From a virus, in the IMG/VR virus record IMGVR_UViG_3300047508_000194, positions 1-39,137 of that record: a DNA stretch of 39,137 bases; one strand, given 5' to 3'. The notes beneath the pieces are model-generated. The model worked only from the letters and a program-made list of their open reading frames with translations. It ran no database searches and was not told the DNA's origin. This document shows, in pieces, positions 21,738 to 29,576 of this stretch. Positions within the stretch are counted from its first letter, which is position 1; every line of letters starts with the position of its first letter. The translations under genes and the position numbers were made by a program.

Positions 21738-22190
21738 ATGGGCGAAAATTTAGAAAGCCTTCAAAAATCACTGAACACCATCCAGGCGGGCAATGCCGCA
21801 ATTGCTCAGGACCTTCAAACCATTTCTGATCGTCAGAAGAAACTGACTGAAGGACTCAAGAAAGTCGCGACCGCTGGAAGTGCCGCGAGGTCCGAATTGC
21901 AGGACCTGGCCAATCAGGCGGAAGAGATTGCAAAGAGCGTCGCACAAACCACGCAGAAGGCGCAGCAGGCTGCGCACCCTGCACATGCGGACCAGGGACT
22001 TCCGGGGCAAGGCCGACCCGATCAGGGACTCCCAGGGCAGCCTGGTCATCCCGATCACGACTTGCCGTCAAGCCCCGGTCATCCAGGCAATCGGCCGCCA
22101 GTCAGCGCAGGGCATCCTGATCACGACTTGCCGAATGCCCCTGCCAAGCCGGATGCGGGCTTACCGCCGGGTGCGCAGCCGAAGAAGTAG
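21738..22190 (+). CDS. Coiled-coil protein with PDxxLP/GHPDHDLP repeats
   Basis: A 150-residue protein with a strong ribosome site (GGGAGGTAAATC before ATG 21738). Residues 1-78 form a long coiled coil (SLQKSLNTIQAGNAAIAQDL; LANQAEEIAKSVAQTTQKAQ). Residues 83-144 are low complexity with recurrent [PH][PA]DxxLP units: HADQGLPG, RPDQGLPG, GHPDHDLP, GHPGNRPP, GHPDHDLP, KPDAGLPP. The tail is Pro/Gly/Asp/His-rich and probably extended, perhaps a metal-binding or assembly linker. The repeats are visible at DNA level. The location between fibres and terminase, and the coiled coil, suggest a virion or fibre-linked role, not proven. Confidence 0.7.
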   Translation: MGENLESLQKSLNTIQAGNAAIAQDLQTISDRQKKLTEGLKKVATAGSAARSELQDLANQAEEIAKSVAQTTQKAQQAAHPAHADQGLPGQGRPDQGLPGQPGHPDHDLPSSPGHPGNRPPVSAGHPDHDLPNAPAKPDAGLPPGAQPKK

Positions 22191-22194
22191 ACAA

Positions 22195-22326
22195 ATGAAT
22201 GGCGAACACCCATGGCGCGAATGGGCCGAGATTGTCGGGATACTAGCCGTCGGCATCGCGATCGTCGTCGCCGTCGTCCGGCTCATTATTCGATGGTCGC
22301 ATGACGAGAAACCGCCGGGGCAGTAA
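22195..22326 (+). CDS. 43-residue single-span membrane protein
   Basis: MNGEHPWREWAEIVGILAVG, then IAIVVAVVRLIIRWSHDEK, from ATG 22195, four bases after the previous TAG. One transmembrane helix (about 13-33) is flanked by charges. Its stop TAA is immediately followed by the next ATG (22327). A candidate holin-like or exclusion peptide with no direct evidence. Confidence 0.6.
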   Translation: MNGEHPWREWAEIVGILAVGIAIVVAVVRLIIRWSHDEKPPGQ

Positions 22327-22545
22327 ATGGACCTCAAAACCGAAACGCTCAGGCTTGCAATGGATCGCGTTACAGCGGCAACAAACGACCTCCGCGCGAT
22401 CGCGCTCGATCAACTGGCTACGCATTCGATCGACGACCTGACGGCCGGCCGGCTTGCGACGATCGCCGATAAACTCGAGACGGTCGTCGGCGTCCTCAAC
22501 GAAACGATTCACTCAAGAGTCGCTAAGCAGAAGGGTGACTCTTGA
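22327..22545 (+). CDS. Small helical hypothetical protein
   Basis: A 72-residue protein directly after the membrane peptide. MDLKTETLRLAMDRVTAATN, then LATHSIDDLTAGRLATIADK and LETVVGVLNETIHSRV. Helical, no cysteines or membrane segment. Last gene before the terminator at 22562-22610. Unknown role. Confidence 0.6.
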   Translation: MDLKTETLRLAMDRVTAATNDLRAIALDQLATHSIDDLTAGRLATIADKLETVVGVLNETIHSRVAKQKGDS

Positions 22546-22561
22546 AGTGTCCGATATCGGG

Positions 22562-22610
22562 AATCAAACGAACATCCCAAATGCAATGAATGACATGCGT
22601 TTGATTTTTT
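22562..22610 (+). terminator. Rho-independent terminator upstream of the packaging genes
   Basis: AATCAAACG (22562-22570) and CGTTTGATT (22598-22606) form a perfect 9-bp stem with a 27-base loop, merging into TTTTTT (22605-22610). It separates the early/fibre region from the late operon. The short AT-rich stretch to 22629 may hold the late promoter, but no clear -35/-10 pair was found. Confidence 0.7.
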
Positions 22611-22629
22611 CAAAGTTTTTCAAACAGTA

Positions 22630-22908
22630 ATGGCACGTGGTGGGCGCCGTCCGGGAGCGGGCCGAAAGAAGAAATCGAACGATTTGACTCTTAAGGAATT
22701 GCTCGATGGGTCATGGCCCGATAGGCAAAAAGAGAAAGCTATTCAGGCCCAGGCGAAGCTCGCAGCGCTTGGTGATACCAGGGCCTTTCTTGCACTCATG
22801 GCTTACGGCTTCGGCAGGCCGATCGAGCATCACGAAATCAGCGGCCCTTCGGCCGGCGGCGTGATTCTGAAATGGAGCGATGACAAGACCGGCCCTTCAA
22901 AACACTGA
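22630..22908 (+). CDS. terS: Terminase small subunit-like protein
   Basis: A 92-residue protein starting MARGGRRPGAGRKKKSND, the basic glycine-rich opening common in phage small terminases. It is followed by LTLKELLDGSWPDRQKEKAI and AALGDTRAFLALMAYGFGRP. Overlaps the large subunit gene by 29 bp. It would recognise the packaging site and regulate the large subunit. It is short for the family and lacks a clear HTH, so the assignment rests mainly on position and the N-terminal motif. Confidence 0.7.
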   Translation: MARGGRRPGAGRKKKSNDLTLKELLDGSWPDRQKEKAIQAQAKLAALGDTRAFLALMAYGFGRPIEHHEISGPSAGGVILKWSDDKTGPSKH

Positions 22909-24094
22909 GGTGACGCTCCCGCCGCTCCACCCGGCACAACTCGAGGTGGCTCAGCATCCTGCGCGGTTCCGCGTACTCTGCACGGGGCGCCGCTTCGGCA
23001 AAACCAAGCTCGGAGCTGTGCTCTGCGTTGCTTCGAGCCTTCAGGGAAAGCGAGTCTGGTGGGTTGCCCCAAGTTATCCCATGGCGTCGATTGGCTGGCG
23101 CGAGATCAAACAGCTGGCCGTTCAGATCCCAGGTGCGATCCTTCGTGAAAGTGAGCGAATGATTGAGATGCCGGGCCCTGGCCGGGTTCAGGTCAAGTCG
23201 GCCGACAATCCAGTGAGCCTCCGCGGTGAGGGCTTAGACCTCGTGATAATCGACGAGTGCGCTTATGTCGATGAGGAGGCTTGGGCCGAATCATTGCGTC
23301 CGGCGCTCTCCGATCGCCAGGGCCGCGCTCTCTTCATCTCCACGCCAAACCGTCGCAACTGGTTCCACGCGCTTTACATGAGGGGCATCGAGAACGATCC
23401 CGACTGGTGCTCCTGGCAATTGCCGACCTCGGCAAATCCCTTCATTGATCCGGCCGAGATCGAAGCCGCCCGCGGCGAGATGTCTGCAGATTCATTCCTG
23501 CAGGAATACGAGGCGCAGTTTCTCGAGGGCTCGGGTTCGGTGTTCAGGAACATCTTGGCCTGTCTCACAGCTCCGCGTGACGCAAAAGTGCGTGATCACG
23601 CCGGCCACCGCATCGTCGGCGGTGTCGATTGGGGCCAGATCAACGATGCCACGGCCCTGTCAATCCTCTGCGCGGATTGCCGCGTCGAAGTCTATCTCGA
23701 CCGTTTTCACCGGCTACCATGGCAACAACAGCGTGACAGGATCAAGACGGCGGCTGACAGGTGGAATGCGGAACTACTTGCGGAGGTAAACAGCATAGGA
23801 TCGCCTAATCTCGAAGCGCTGCTCGCCGGCGGCACCCGCATTCAGGGCTTCATTACATCGGCGGCGACCAAGCCGCAACTCATTCAATCGCTTGCCCTCG
23901 CATTTGAGCGGGAAGAGGCCCAGTGGCTTCCTGACCCGCATGGGCGAGCAGAGCTCGAGGCATACGAGGCCCGCATCTCGCAGGCGACAGGTCGCCCGCA
24001 GTACTCCGCGCCCGAAGGCTTGCACGATGACACGGTAATTGCTCGAGCGCTTGCTCTCAGAATGGCGCTCATTCAACCGCTGAGGCTGCTATGA
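22880..24094 (+). CDS. terL: Terminase large subunit
   Basis: A 404-residue ATPase-nuclease that packages DNA into the prohead. Walker A at CTGRRFGKT (34-42), Walker B LVIIDE (121-126), coupling motif FISTPNRRN, and the RNase H-like nuclease Asp at GVDWGQINDATAL (D250) with HDDTVIARA near residue 386. It starts inside terS and ends overlapping the Acb2-like gene (ATGA). The length is usual for the more compact members of the family. Confidence 0.92.
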   Translation: MTRPALQNTEVTLPPLHPAQLEVAQHPARFRVLCTGRRFGKTKLGAVLCVASSLQGKRVWWVAPSYPMASIGWREIKQLAVQIPGAILRESERMIEMPGPGRVQVKSADNPVSLRGEGLDLVIIDECAYVDEEAWAESLRPALSDRQGRALFISTPNRRNWFHALYMRGIENDPDWCSWQLPTSANPFIDPAEIEAARGEMSADSFLQEYEAQFLEGSGSVFRNILACLTAPRDAKVRDHAGHRIVGGVDWGQINDATALSILCADCRVEVYLDRFHRLPWQQQRDRIKTAADRWNAELLAEVNSIGSPNLEALLAGGTRIQGFITSAATKPQLIQSLALAFEREEAQWLPDPHGRAELEAYEARISQATGRPQYSAPEGLHDDTVIARALALRMALIQPLRLL

Positions 24095-24312
24095 TCTTGA
24101 AAACCTTTGCGTATCATTCGCCGTCGCCTGCTGGCTTAGCCAAAATCACCTCTCTGCGCGAAGCTTTCTCTCAAGTCGCAGACGCAATTCAGAAACATGC
24201 CCCCGACTCGCGAGAGAAGAGCGTCGCCCTGACGCAACTCGAAACGGCGGCGATGTGGGCCGTCAAAGCGGTCGTTTTCAACGACCCAGAGAGTCAACAT
24301 GAAACTTCGTGA
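24091..24312 (+). CDS. Acb2/Tad1-hairpin-like protein, candidate anti-CBASS/Thoeris sponge
   Basis: A 73-residue protein between terminase and portal, overlapping both (ATGA at 24091; 14 bp with portal). It reads FAYHSPSPAGLAKITSLREA, then SREKSVALTQLETAAMWAVK. The family pattern I know is F-YH-P------Y--LR, then SRE-SLA-TKLEEA-MWAN-AIAR, found in the Acb2 (anti-CBASS 2, cyclic-nucleotide sponge) group, often encoded among phage structural genes. Acb2 forms a compact hexamer that sequesters CBASS cyclic di- and tri-nucleotides; related members bind Thoeris signals. Here the core SRE-S-A-T-LE-A-MWA motif (residues 40-57) is intact, but the usual N-AIAR end is replaced by VKAVVFND. Binding specificity is unknown. 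Confidence 0.7.
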   Translation: MILKTFAYHSPSPAGLAKITSLREAFSQVADAIQKHAPDSREKSVALTQLETAAMWAVKAVVFNDPESQHETS

Positions 24313-25768
24313 TCGCGTCAAAGATGCTTGGAATGCGCTCACAGCGACGGCGTCAGGCGCGCATCCCTATGCAACCGGCTTCTTTCCTTCATGGCCCGAT
24401 CAGAATCCCTTCGTGCCGCTTTCAGGTCCGGGCGATCTGACGCTCTCGTCTGTCGTCATGGCCTGCGTCAACTGGGCAGGCACGACGTACCCGTCAGCGC
24501 CAGTCGTCGTGCAGGAGCAGAAAGGGCTGAAGGTCTGGGAGACGATACCGGATCACCCGCTCGTCGAGCTGCTCGAGGATCCAAATCCCTATTTCGCTGG
24601 CGTCACTTACTGGCGCTCGTTCGCTTACTGGTGGCTCGTTTACGGGAACGTCTACTACTACAAAGCGCGCAATCCGCGCGGTCAGGTCGTCGAGCTTTGG
24701 CAGCTGGATTCACGCGCTGTCATGCCGATGTGGCTCGGTGGGCCGGGAGCTGATCTGCCGATCAATGCTCTTGACGCCAGCAGCGAGCGCAGCGGGATCA
24801 CTTACAGGTACAGCGGCGCAGGCCTGCCGCCTGACATCCCGCCTTCAGACATCATTCATTTTCGCAGCGGCATTGATCCGAATAATCATCTGCTCGGCCT
24901 CCCGCCCGTTCGCGCGATTCTGCGCGAAGTCGCGACTGACAACGAGATCAGCACGTACTCGACGCAGATCATGGCGAATTTCGGCATTCCTTCCTTCGTC
25001 GTGGCCCCGAAGCCCACGCCGGATGGTGTCTACCGCCTCGATGAACAGGGCATGGATGAGGACATTCGCGCACGCACGATGGGCGCGATGCGCGGCAAGC
25101 CGCTCATCTTCTCGAAGCCGATGGACCTGACAGCGTTCGGCTTCTCGCCTGATCAGATGGGCGTCGAGAAGCTCAGCCGTCGACCAGAGACGCGCGTCTG
25201 CGCAGTCCTCGGCATCCCCGCAATCGTTGTCGGATTCGAAGTGGGACTCGAGCGCTCGATTTACAGCAATATCAGAGCAGCTGAAGAGCTTGCGTGGGTC
25301 AACCACGTCATCCCGACGCAGGACTACATTGCGCGCACGCTGACTGACGACCTGCTGAGCGAGCCGATCCTCTCTGAGAGCGGCGAATGGGCAGGTAGCG
25401 AGGCAGATGAGACATATCGGGTGATCTTCGATCGCTCAGCCGTCGCCGCGCTGCAGGAAGATCGCAATGAGCTTTATACGCGCGAGTCGATGGCCTGGAC
25501 TTCAGGCTGGAAGAAGCTCAACGAAGTCAGAAGTGCTGCCGGCCTCGAAAACGATCCGAACGGCGATGTCTACATCAGCCAGGCGAGCGGTGGCATCACG
25601 CAGCAGACCGATCGTCCTGTCGCGATCGGCACGCCGGCGCAGCCGCGGGCGAAGCAGTTCGGCGATCCCGCCTCGCTCGAACTCGCTGAGCTTGATCGCT
25701 GGTATGCCGCTGTCGCGCCACGAGGCGCGCAGGGGTTGCTCGATGCCGTATCAAAGCCCGCTTCTTAG
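24299..25768 (+). CDS. HK97-family portal protein
   Basis: A 489-residue protein. Portal features: LSSVVMACVNWAGTTYPSAP, a central region (YWRSFAYWWLVYGNVYYYKA), the clip/stem area (PPSDIIHFRSGIDPNNHLLG) and SRRPETRVCAVLGIPAIVVG. It forms the dodecameric ring at one head vertex, the docking site of terminase and connector proteins. Codon usage here avoids GCC and favours GCG/GCA, unlike the next gene. Length is typical. Confidence 0.92.
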   Translation: MKLRDRVKDAWNALTATASGAHPYATGFFPSWPDQNPFVPLSGPGDLTLSSVVMACVNWAGTTYPSAPVVVQEQKGLKVWETIPDHPLVELLEDPNPYFAGVTYWRSFAYWWLVYGNVYYYKARNPRGQVVELWQLDSRAVMPMWLGGPGADLPINALDASSERSGITYRYSGAGLPPDIPPSDIIHFRSGIDPNNHLLGLPPVRAILREVATDNEISTYSTQIMANFGIPSFVVAPKPTPDGVYRLDEQGMDEDIRARTMGAMRGKPLIFSKPMDLTAFGFSPDQMGVEKLSRRPETRVCAVLGIPAIVVGFEVGLERSIYSNIRAAEELAWVNHVIPTQDYIARTLTDDLLSEPILSESGEWAGSEADETYRVIFDRSAVAALQEDRNELYTRESMAWTSGWKKLNEVRSAAGLENDPNGDVYISQASGGITQQTDRPVAIGTPAQPRAKQFGDPASLELAELDRWYAAVAPRGAQGLLDAVSKPAS

Positions 25769-25859
25769 AATTGCATTGGTGGTTTATTACATTCTGTGGT
25801 TCCTGGTTCTCGTGTTCATTGGATATCTGGCATTCGAAGCTATGAAATATGGCCTTTAG
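25743..25859 (+). CDS. 38-residue single-span membrane peptide
   Basis: MPYQSPLLRIALVVYYILWF, then LVLVFIGYLAFEAMKYGL, starts at ATG 25743 inside the portal end (26-bp overlap) and ends overlapping the next gene by 11 bp. One clear hydrophobic helix (residues 8-30). Coding status is supported by tight overlaps on both sides, but it might be chance. The function is unknown. Confidence 0.5.
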   Translation: MPYQSPLLRIALVVYYILWFLVLVFIGYLAFEAMKYGL

Positions 25860-26616
25860 CGACACATTCTTTCAGGATGACGGGGATGAGCCGGTCTCTC
25901 AGATGCCGCCCGAAAAGCGGCATCGCGTACTCAGGGCGGCGCTCGCTGCCGGAATCCTCTTCCTTTGGGACAAACCGAGCCGTCGCTATTACTCGACGGA
26001 GACAGAACAGGTAGTCCGCGAGGCGACGATCAGGCGCTTTGTCAAGGAGATTGGGGACGCCGCCAAGAGCCGCCTGCGCCAGCTCACCGAAGCCAAAACG
26101 CGCGGGGAGATCAGCCAGGCGGCATGGGAAGTCGCCATGAAAAGCGAGATCAAGAACCTTCACCGGACGATGGCGGTCATGGCGCGCGGCGGCAAGGATC
26201 AGATGACGCAGCGCGACTGGGGCCGGGTCGGCCGCGTGATCGCGAACCAGAACAAGTATCTCAATCAGTTCAGCGATGATGCCGCTCTTGGACAATTGTC
26301 AGATGCTCAGCAGATCGCCCGTGCCGAGATATACGCAAATTCCGCATATTCGACTTATGAGAACGGTGTCGCCGTCCGCAACCTCGAGTCAGGAGTGACA
26401 CGTGGTCGCCGCGTGCTCGAGGAAAGCGCTCAGCACTGCGACGAATGCCCTGATCTTGCAACTGAAGAATTCATTCCGATCGACGAGATCACGCCGATCG
26501 GTGACACGCCTTGCCAGGCTAATTGCCGCTGCACGATCGAATACGAAGACGCGCCGCCTGCTGCTGTACCAGATGAACAACAACAATCAGACATCGCCGC
26601 AAACGAAGCAGCTTGA
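25849..26616 (+). CDS. Minor head / head-morphogenesis protein
   Basis: A 255-residue protein after the portal. Helical body (EVAMKSEIKNLHRTMAVMAR; GRVIANQNKYLNQFSDDAAL) and a C-terminal Cys-containing motif: SAQHCDECPDLATEEF, then PIGDTPCQANCRCTIEYED. The C--C...PG-TPC-NCRC pattern is characteristic of SPP1 gp7-like and Mu gpF-like minor head proteins. It probably assists scaffold assembly or DNA ejection. It has richer GCC use than the portal. Confidence 0.75.
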   Translation: MAFSDTFFQDDGDEPVSQMPPEKRHRVLRAALAAGILFLWDKPSRRYYSTETEQVVREATIRRFVKEIGDAAKSRLRQLTEAKTRGEISQAAWEVAMKSEIKNLHRTMAVMARGGKDQMTQRDWGRVGRVIANQNKYLNQFSDDAALGQLSDAQQIARAEIYANSAYSTYENGVAVRNLESGVTRGRRVLEESAQHCDECPDLATEEFIPIDEITPIGDTPCQANCRCTIEYEDAPPAAVPDEQQQSDIAANEAA

Positions 26617-26776
26617 GCTCAGGTGCGCGAGATGTGGTGCGGAGCTCGCCGTCATCAAGGCGGCCTCCGCTCATACCATGCGGCTCATCTGCGATGCGTG
26701 CCGTCGAGAGACGCGCTTCTATGAGAAGCAATTGACAGCCGAACGGTTAGCGAATAAAGTAACCTCGTTTTCATAA
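26573..26776 (+). CDS. Small zinc-ribbon protein (Com-like)
   Basis: A 67-residue protein from ATG 26573, overlapping the previous gene by 44 bp. MNNNNQTSPQTKQLELRCAR, then CGAELAVIKAASAHTMRLIC and DACRRETRFYEKQL. Two Cys pairs (CARC, CDAC) form a zinc ribbon like the phage Mu Com regulator, which binds mRNA. A Com function would imply a DNA-modification partner, and none is seen. So a generic nucleic-acid or protein-binding ribbon is more cautious. Confidence 0.6.
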   Translation: MNNNNQTSPQTKQLELRCARCGAELAVIKAASAHTMRLICDACRRETRFYEKQLTAERLANKVTSFS

Positions 26777-26807
26777 CCTGGCTGGTGTTTCACCAACTGC
26801 GGAGATT

Positions 26808-26854
26808 AGCGCCGCCGCGATTTCTAGAGAGAGAGAAATAGCGGCGGCGCTTTT
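26808..26854 (+). terminator. Very strong terminator/attenuator inside the late operon
   Basis: Stem AGCGCCGCCGC (26808-26818) pairs perfectly with GCGGCGGCGCT (26841-26851). After one G-A mismatch the inner arms ATTTCT and AGAAAT pair around an 8-base AGAGAGAG loop. TTTT (26851-26854) follows. A small hairpin TGGTG-TTT-CACCA (26784-26796) precedes it. It lies 6 bp before the protease start, in the middle of head genes. Confidence 0.85.
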
Positions 26855-26859
26855 CATTT

Positions 26860-27423
26860 ATGCCTACAGATAAATTGCCTGACATTGAATTCAAAGACTG
26901 TTTACTCGAGTTGAAAGCCGCTGCTGAGGGTGGTCCCGGCACGCTCGAAGGCTATGCAGCCGTCTTCAATAACGTCGATCGCGATGATGAAGTCATCGAT
27001 CCCGGCGCTTTTCAGCGTTCGCTCGACGACTTCAAAGCATCGGGCTTTCTCTGCAATGGCCACAACTGGAAAGAAGAACTCGGCACGATCGTTGACGCGA
27101 AAGAAGACGATCACGGCTTGCTCGTGACGGCTGAATTCTTCTCGACAGCAGACGCGCAGCAGGTGCGCCAGCGTCTCGCTGAGAAACACGCTCGCGGTCG
27201 CCGTCAGGGCATGTCGATCGGCTATCGCGTCAAGCAGGCGTCGAAAGTCAACGGCGTGCGACATCTGACTGATCTCGATCTTATGGAAGTCTCGGTAGTC
27301 ACCGTCCCGGCAAATCCGCAGGCGCGCGTCAGCGCTGTCAAACATTCCGATCCTGATTTCGAAGCGCGGCGCGCCGCCATGCGCCGTCTGAAGTTGAAGC
27401 AGCTCGCCCGTCACCGGGCCTGA
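26860..27423 (+). CDS. HK97-family prohead protease (S78)
   Basis: A 187-residue protein. Motifs: GTLEGYAAVFNNVDRDDEVI, catalytic His68 in FLCNGHNWKEELGTI, Ser119 in RRQGMSIGYRV and Glu143 in DLMEVSVVTVPANPQA. It matures the capsid by cleaving the scaffold or delta domain of the major capsid protein directly downstream. Its start lies 6 bp behind a strong terminator, so its translation initiation region is unusual (no clear Shine-Dalgarno beyond the stem's GGCGGCG). Confidence 0.92.
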   Translation: MPTDKLPDIEFKDCLLELKAAAEGGPGTLEGYAAVFNNVDRDDEVIDPGAFQRSLDDFKASGFLCNGHNWKEELGTIVDAKEDDHGLLVTAEFFSTADAQQVRQRLAEKHARGRRQGMSIGYRVKQASKVNGVRHLTDLDLMEVSVVTVPANPQARVSAVKHSDPDFEARRAAMRRLKLKQLARHRA

Positions 27424-27436
27424 AAGGGGAAACTCT

Positions 27437-28702
27437 ATGTTAGCAACAGCAACGGGCGAGAAGTTCAAATCACTGAGAAGCGATCTCGACAAGCTCCTGG
27501 CGCTCGAGGCGCCCTCAGCTGATGACCTCGAGAAGGCCGTCAAGCTCAATGAAGAGATTGATTCTGTCGAACAGGAGTACATCAAGCTCAAGGCAGTCGA
27601 TGACGCAGCCGAGGGCCGCAAAGCGGCTGACGAAGCGAAGCGCAAAGCAGACCGCTCGCCGATTATTCGCCCTGGCATGGAGTCAGGCGAGCCGAGAGGC
27701 AATCTCGACTATGAGCGGCAGATGAAGCTGCTGCGCGGCGAGCCGAACAAGAAGTCGTGGACTGAGATCTTCGGCGAAAGTGATGTCTATAAAGCAGCGC
27801 TCAAGAGCGGTCACTTTCACGGCATCTCATATCGGGTCGATGTCGACGACTACATGTGGCAGTTCAAAGCCGCTGGCGATCCGATCATGTCGTCGCAGTT
27901 CAATCCGATCGTCACCGACTACAACATGATCCCGCACGTCTTTGCGCCGACGACGGTGATCCCGCTCATCCCGACTCAGACTGTGACTGCGCCGTCGATT
28001 CGATACTTTCCGGCAGGGCCGATCACAGGCGCAGCGGCAGGCGTTCTTGAAGGCGCTCCGAAGGCTGAAGTTCAACCGCGCTGGGCGCCTGTCGACGCGA
28101 TCATGGAGACGATTGCTGACTGGACGGCAGTTACGCTTCAGGCTCTCGATGATCTGCCGCAGCTTCGATCGAATATCGATTTTGATCTGCGTCGCTCAGT
28201 CGAGATCAAGCTCGATAATCTGATTCTCAACGGCACAGGCACAGCGCCCGACTTCAAAGGCATTCTGCCGACTGTAGGCGTGCAGAACATTGCATTTGTC
28301 GCGACGACATCAATCCCCGATATGGTCGCGAAGGGCATCGCCGCGATTGTCGCAACTGGCAACGGCAGGCCGACTGCTGTCGTTCTGAATCCGACTGACT
28401 GGTGGAACACGCGCGTCAGCAAAGCGGCTGGCTCAGGCGTCTATTACTTCGGCTCGCCTGCCGAAGTCGGCGTCGCCAATCTCTTCGGCGTGCCTGTCGT
28501 GCAAGACCCTGCGATGCCTGTTGGTTTTGCGCTCGTCGGTGATTTCACTTACACGACGCTCTACATACGGCAGGGGCTGACCTTCATCGTCGGTCTGAAG
28601 AACGACGACATCATCCGAAATCAGATGACGATTGTCTGCGAAATGCGAGCGACGCTCGCCGTCAAGCGACCTGCAGCCTTTGCGAAAGTGGCACTCGTAT
28701 GA
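27437..28702 (+). CDS. HK97-fold major capsid protein
   Basis: A 421-residue protein; AAAGGGGAAA precedes ATG 27437. The N-terminal ~70 residues (SLRSDLDKLLALEAPSADDL; KLNEEIDSVEQEYIKLKAVD) form the coiled-coil delta/scaffold domain removed by the protease. The body has the usual HK97 flow: IPLIPTQTVTAPSIRYFPAG, DDLPQLRSNIDFDLRRSVEI, ILNGTGTAPDFKGIL, VLNPTDWWNTRVSKAAGSGV, FGVPVVQDPAMPVGFALVGD. It forms the icosahedral head lattice. Confidence 0.93.
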   Translation: MLATATGEKFKSLRSDLDKLLALEAPSADDLEKAVKLNEEIDSVEQEYIKLKAVDDAAEGRKAADEAKRKADRSPIIRPGMESGEPRGNLDYERQMKLLRGEPNKKSWTEIFGESDVYKAALKSGHFHGISYRVDVDDYMWQFKAAGDPIMSSQFNPIVTDYNMIPHVFAPTTVIPLIPTQTVTAPSIRYFPAGPITGAAAGVLEGAPKAEVQPRWAPVDAIMETIADWTAVTLQALDDLPQLRSNIDFDLRRSVEIKLDNLILNGTGTAPDFKGILPTVGVQNIAFVATTSIPDMVAKGIAAIVATGNGRPTAVVLNPTDWWNTRVSKAAGSGVYYFGSPAEVGVANLFGVPVVQDPAMPVGFALVGDFTYTTLYIRQGLTFIVGLKNDDIIRNQMTIVCEMRATLAVKRPAAFAKVALV

Positions 28703-29103
28703 TGACCGACCGCGAATATTGGAGTCGCGAAGACGGCTCGATTTGTGACGCCTACGACCCGCTGCGCCAGCGCATCGTCAAGATGTATGGCGAAGAGGTC
28801 GATAAGTCGTTCTTCCCGCCCGTCACGCTGACCGCGCTCGAGCCGGATACGGCAGTTCTCGGCTCAGATGACATCGTGCTGACGTGCGTCGGAAGCGGCT
28901 TCATTCCCGGCGCAGTGACGATCGTCTTCAACGGCTTCGACGAACCGACGACTGTCATCGATGACGCTCACTGCTCCACAGGCGTCAAGCCTTCAATCTT
29001 CACGGTCGCTGAATCGCTGCCAGTGACGATTAGAGGGGCAGCAGGCGAAACGGCATCGCTGCCCTTCACTTTCACTGAAGCAGCAGGGCGCAAGCGCAAA
29101 TGA
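28699..29103 (+). CDS. Ig-like (IPT/TIG) capsid-associated protein
   Basis: A 134-residue protein from ATG 28699 (overlap with capsid stop). After a short N-terminal extension (MMTDREYWSREDGSICDAYD), residues ~43-125 look like an IPT/TIG Ig fold: LTALEPDTAVLGSDDIVLTC, then VGSGFIPGAVTIVFNGFDEP and PVTIRGAAGETASLPFTF. Probably a head decoration protein or connector-associated factor. Decoration Ig domains are common in tailed phages and may bind surface sugars. Confidence 0.7.
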   Translation: MMTDREYWSREDGSICDAYDPLRQRIVKMYGEEVDKSFFPPVTLTALEPDTAVLGSDDIVLTCVGSGFIPGAVTIVFNGFDEPTTVIDDAHCSTGVKPSIFTVAESLPVTIRGAAGETASLPFTFTEAAGRKRK

Positions 29104-29576
29104 GCGAGAGCGAAGCATTCCAGATTGCTGTCGAGACAGTCGCAATCCAGGCGCGCGCGTGCGAGCCGCCCGAGCTTTCGACGGGCGAGCTCGAGATGGT
29201 CGTGCGGAAGTCTCAGCTCGCCTCGAGCTGGCAACCGTCAATCCCCTATCCGCAGGGAGCTATCGTCCTGCCGGTCACGGCGAATGGCCACCGCTATACC
29301 TGCGCCGTCGCAGGTACAAGCGGCGATATCGAGCCGGACTGGAATCAGTTTGCCGGGACATCAACAACCGACGGCACCGTCACCTGGATCGAAGCCGGCC
29401 TCGCGCGCGGCTTCTACGATGTCCAGAGCGCAACCTTCGAAGCCTGGGATCTGAAGAGTGGCAAGGCGAGCTCGCTCGTCGCGCAGTCTTCAGCCGGTCA
29501 GCAGTATCAGATGCAGCTTGTCTTCGATCACTGCAGAAAGATGGCCGCAGACTGGGAACCGACCCGAGTCTCATGA
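29100..29576 (+). CDS. Head-tail connector with inserted carbohydrate-module-like domain
   Basis: A 158-residue protein coupled by ATGA. The N- and C-terminal helices (MSESEAFQIAVETVAIQARA; QSSAGQQYQMQLVFDHCRKM) resemble adaptor proteins. The middle (YPQGAIVLPVTANGHRYTCA, then GTSGDIEPDWNQFAGTSTTD and GTVTWIEAG) matches a small beta module widespread in phage structural proteins, similar to chitin-binding modules. The combination is probably a virion surface connector. Confidence 0.6.
   Translation: MSESEAFQIAVETVAIQARACEPPELSTGELEMVVRKSQLASSWQPSIPYPQGAIVLPVTANGHRYTCAVAGTSGDIEPDWNQFAGTSTTDGTVTWIEAGLARGFYDVQSATFEAWDLKSGKASSLVAQSSAGQQYQMQLVFDHCRKMAADWEPTRVS

Noticed and set aside
26902-27702. 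Reverse ORF of 266 codons
   Set aside because: Opposite the prohead protease and capsid, both recognised with high confidence. The product is Ser/Ala/Arg-rich.
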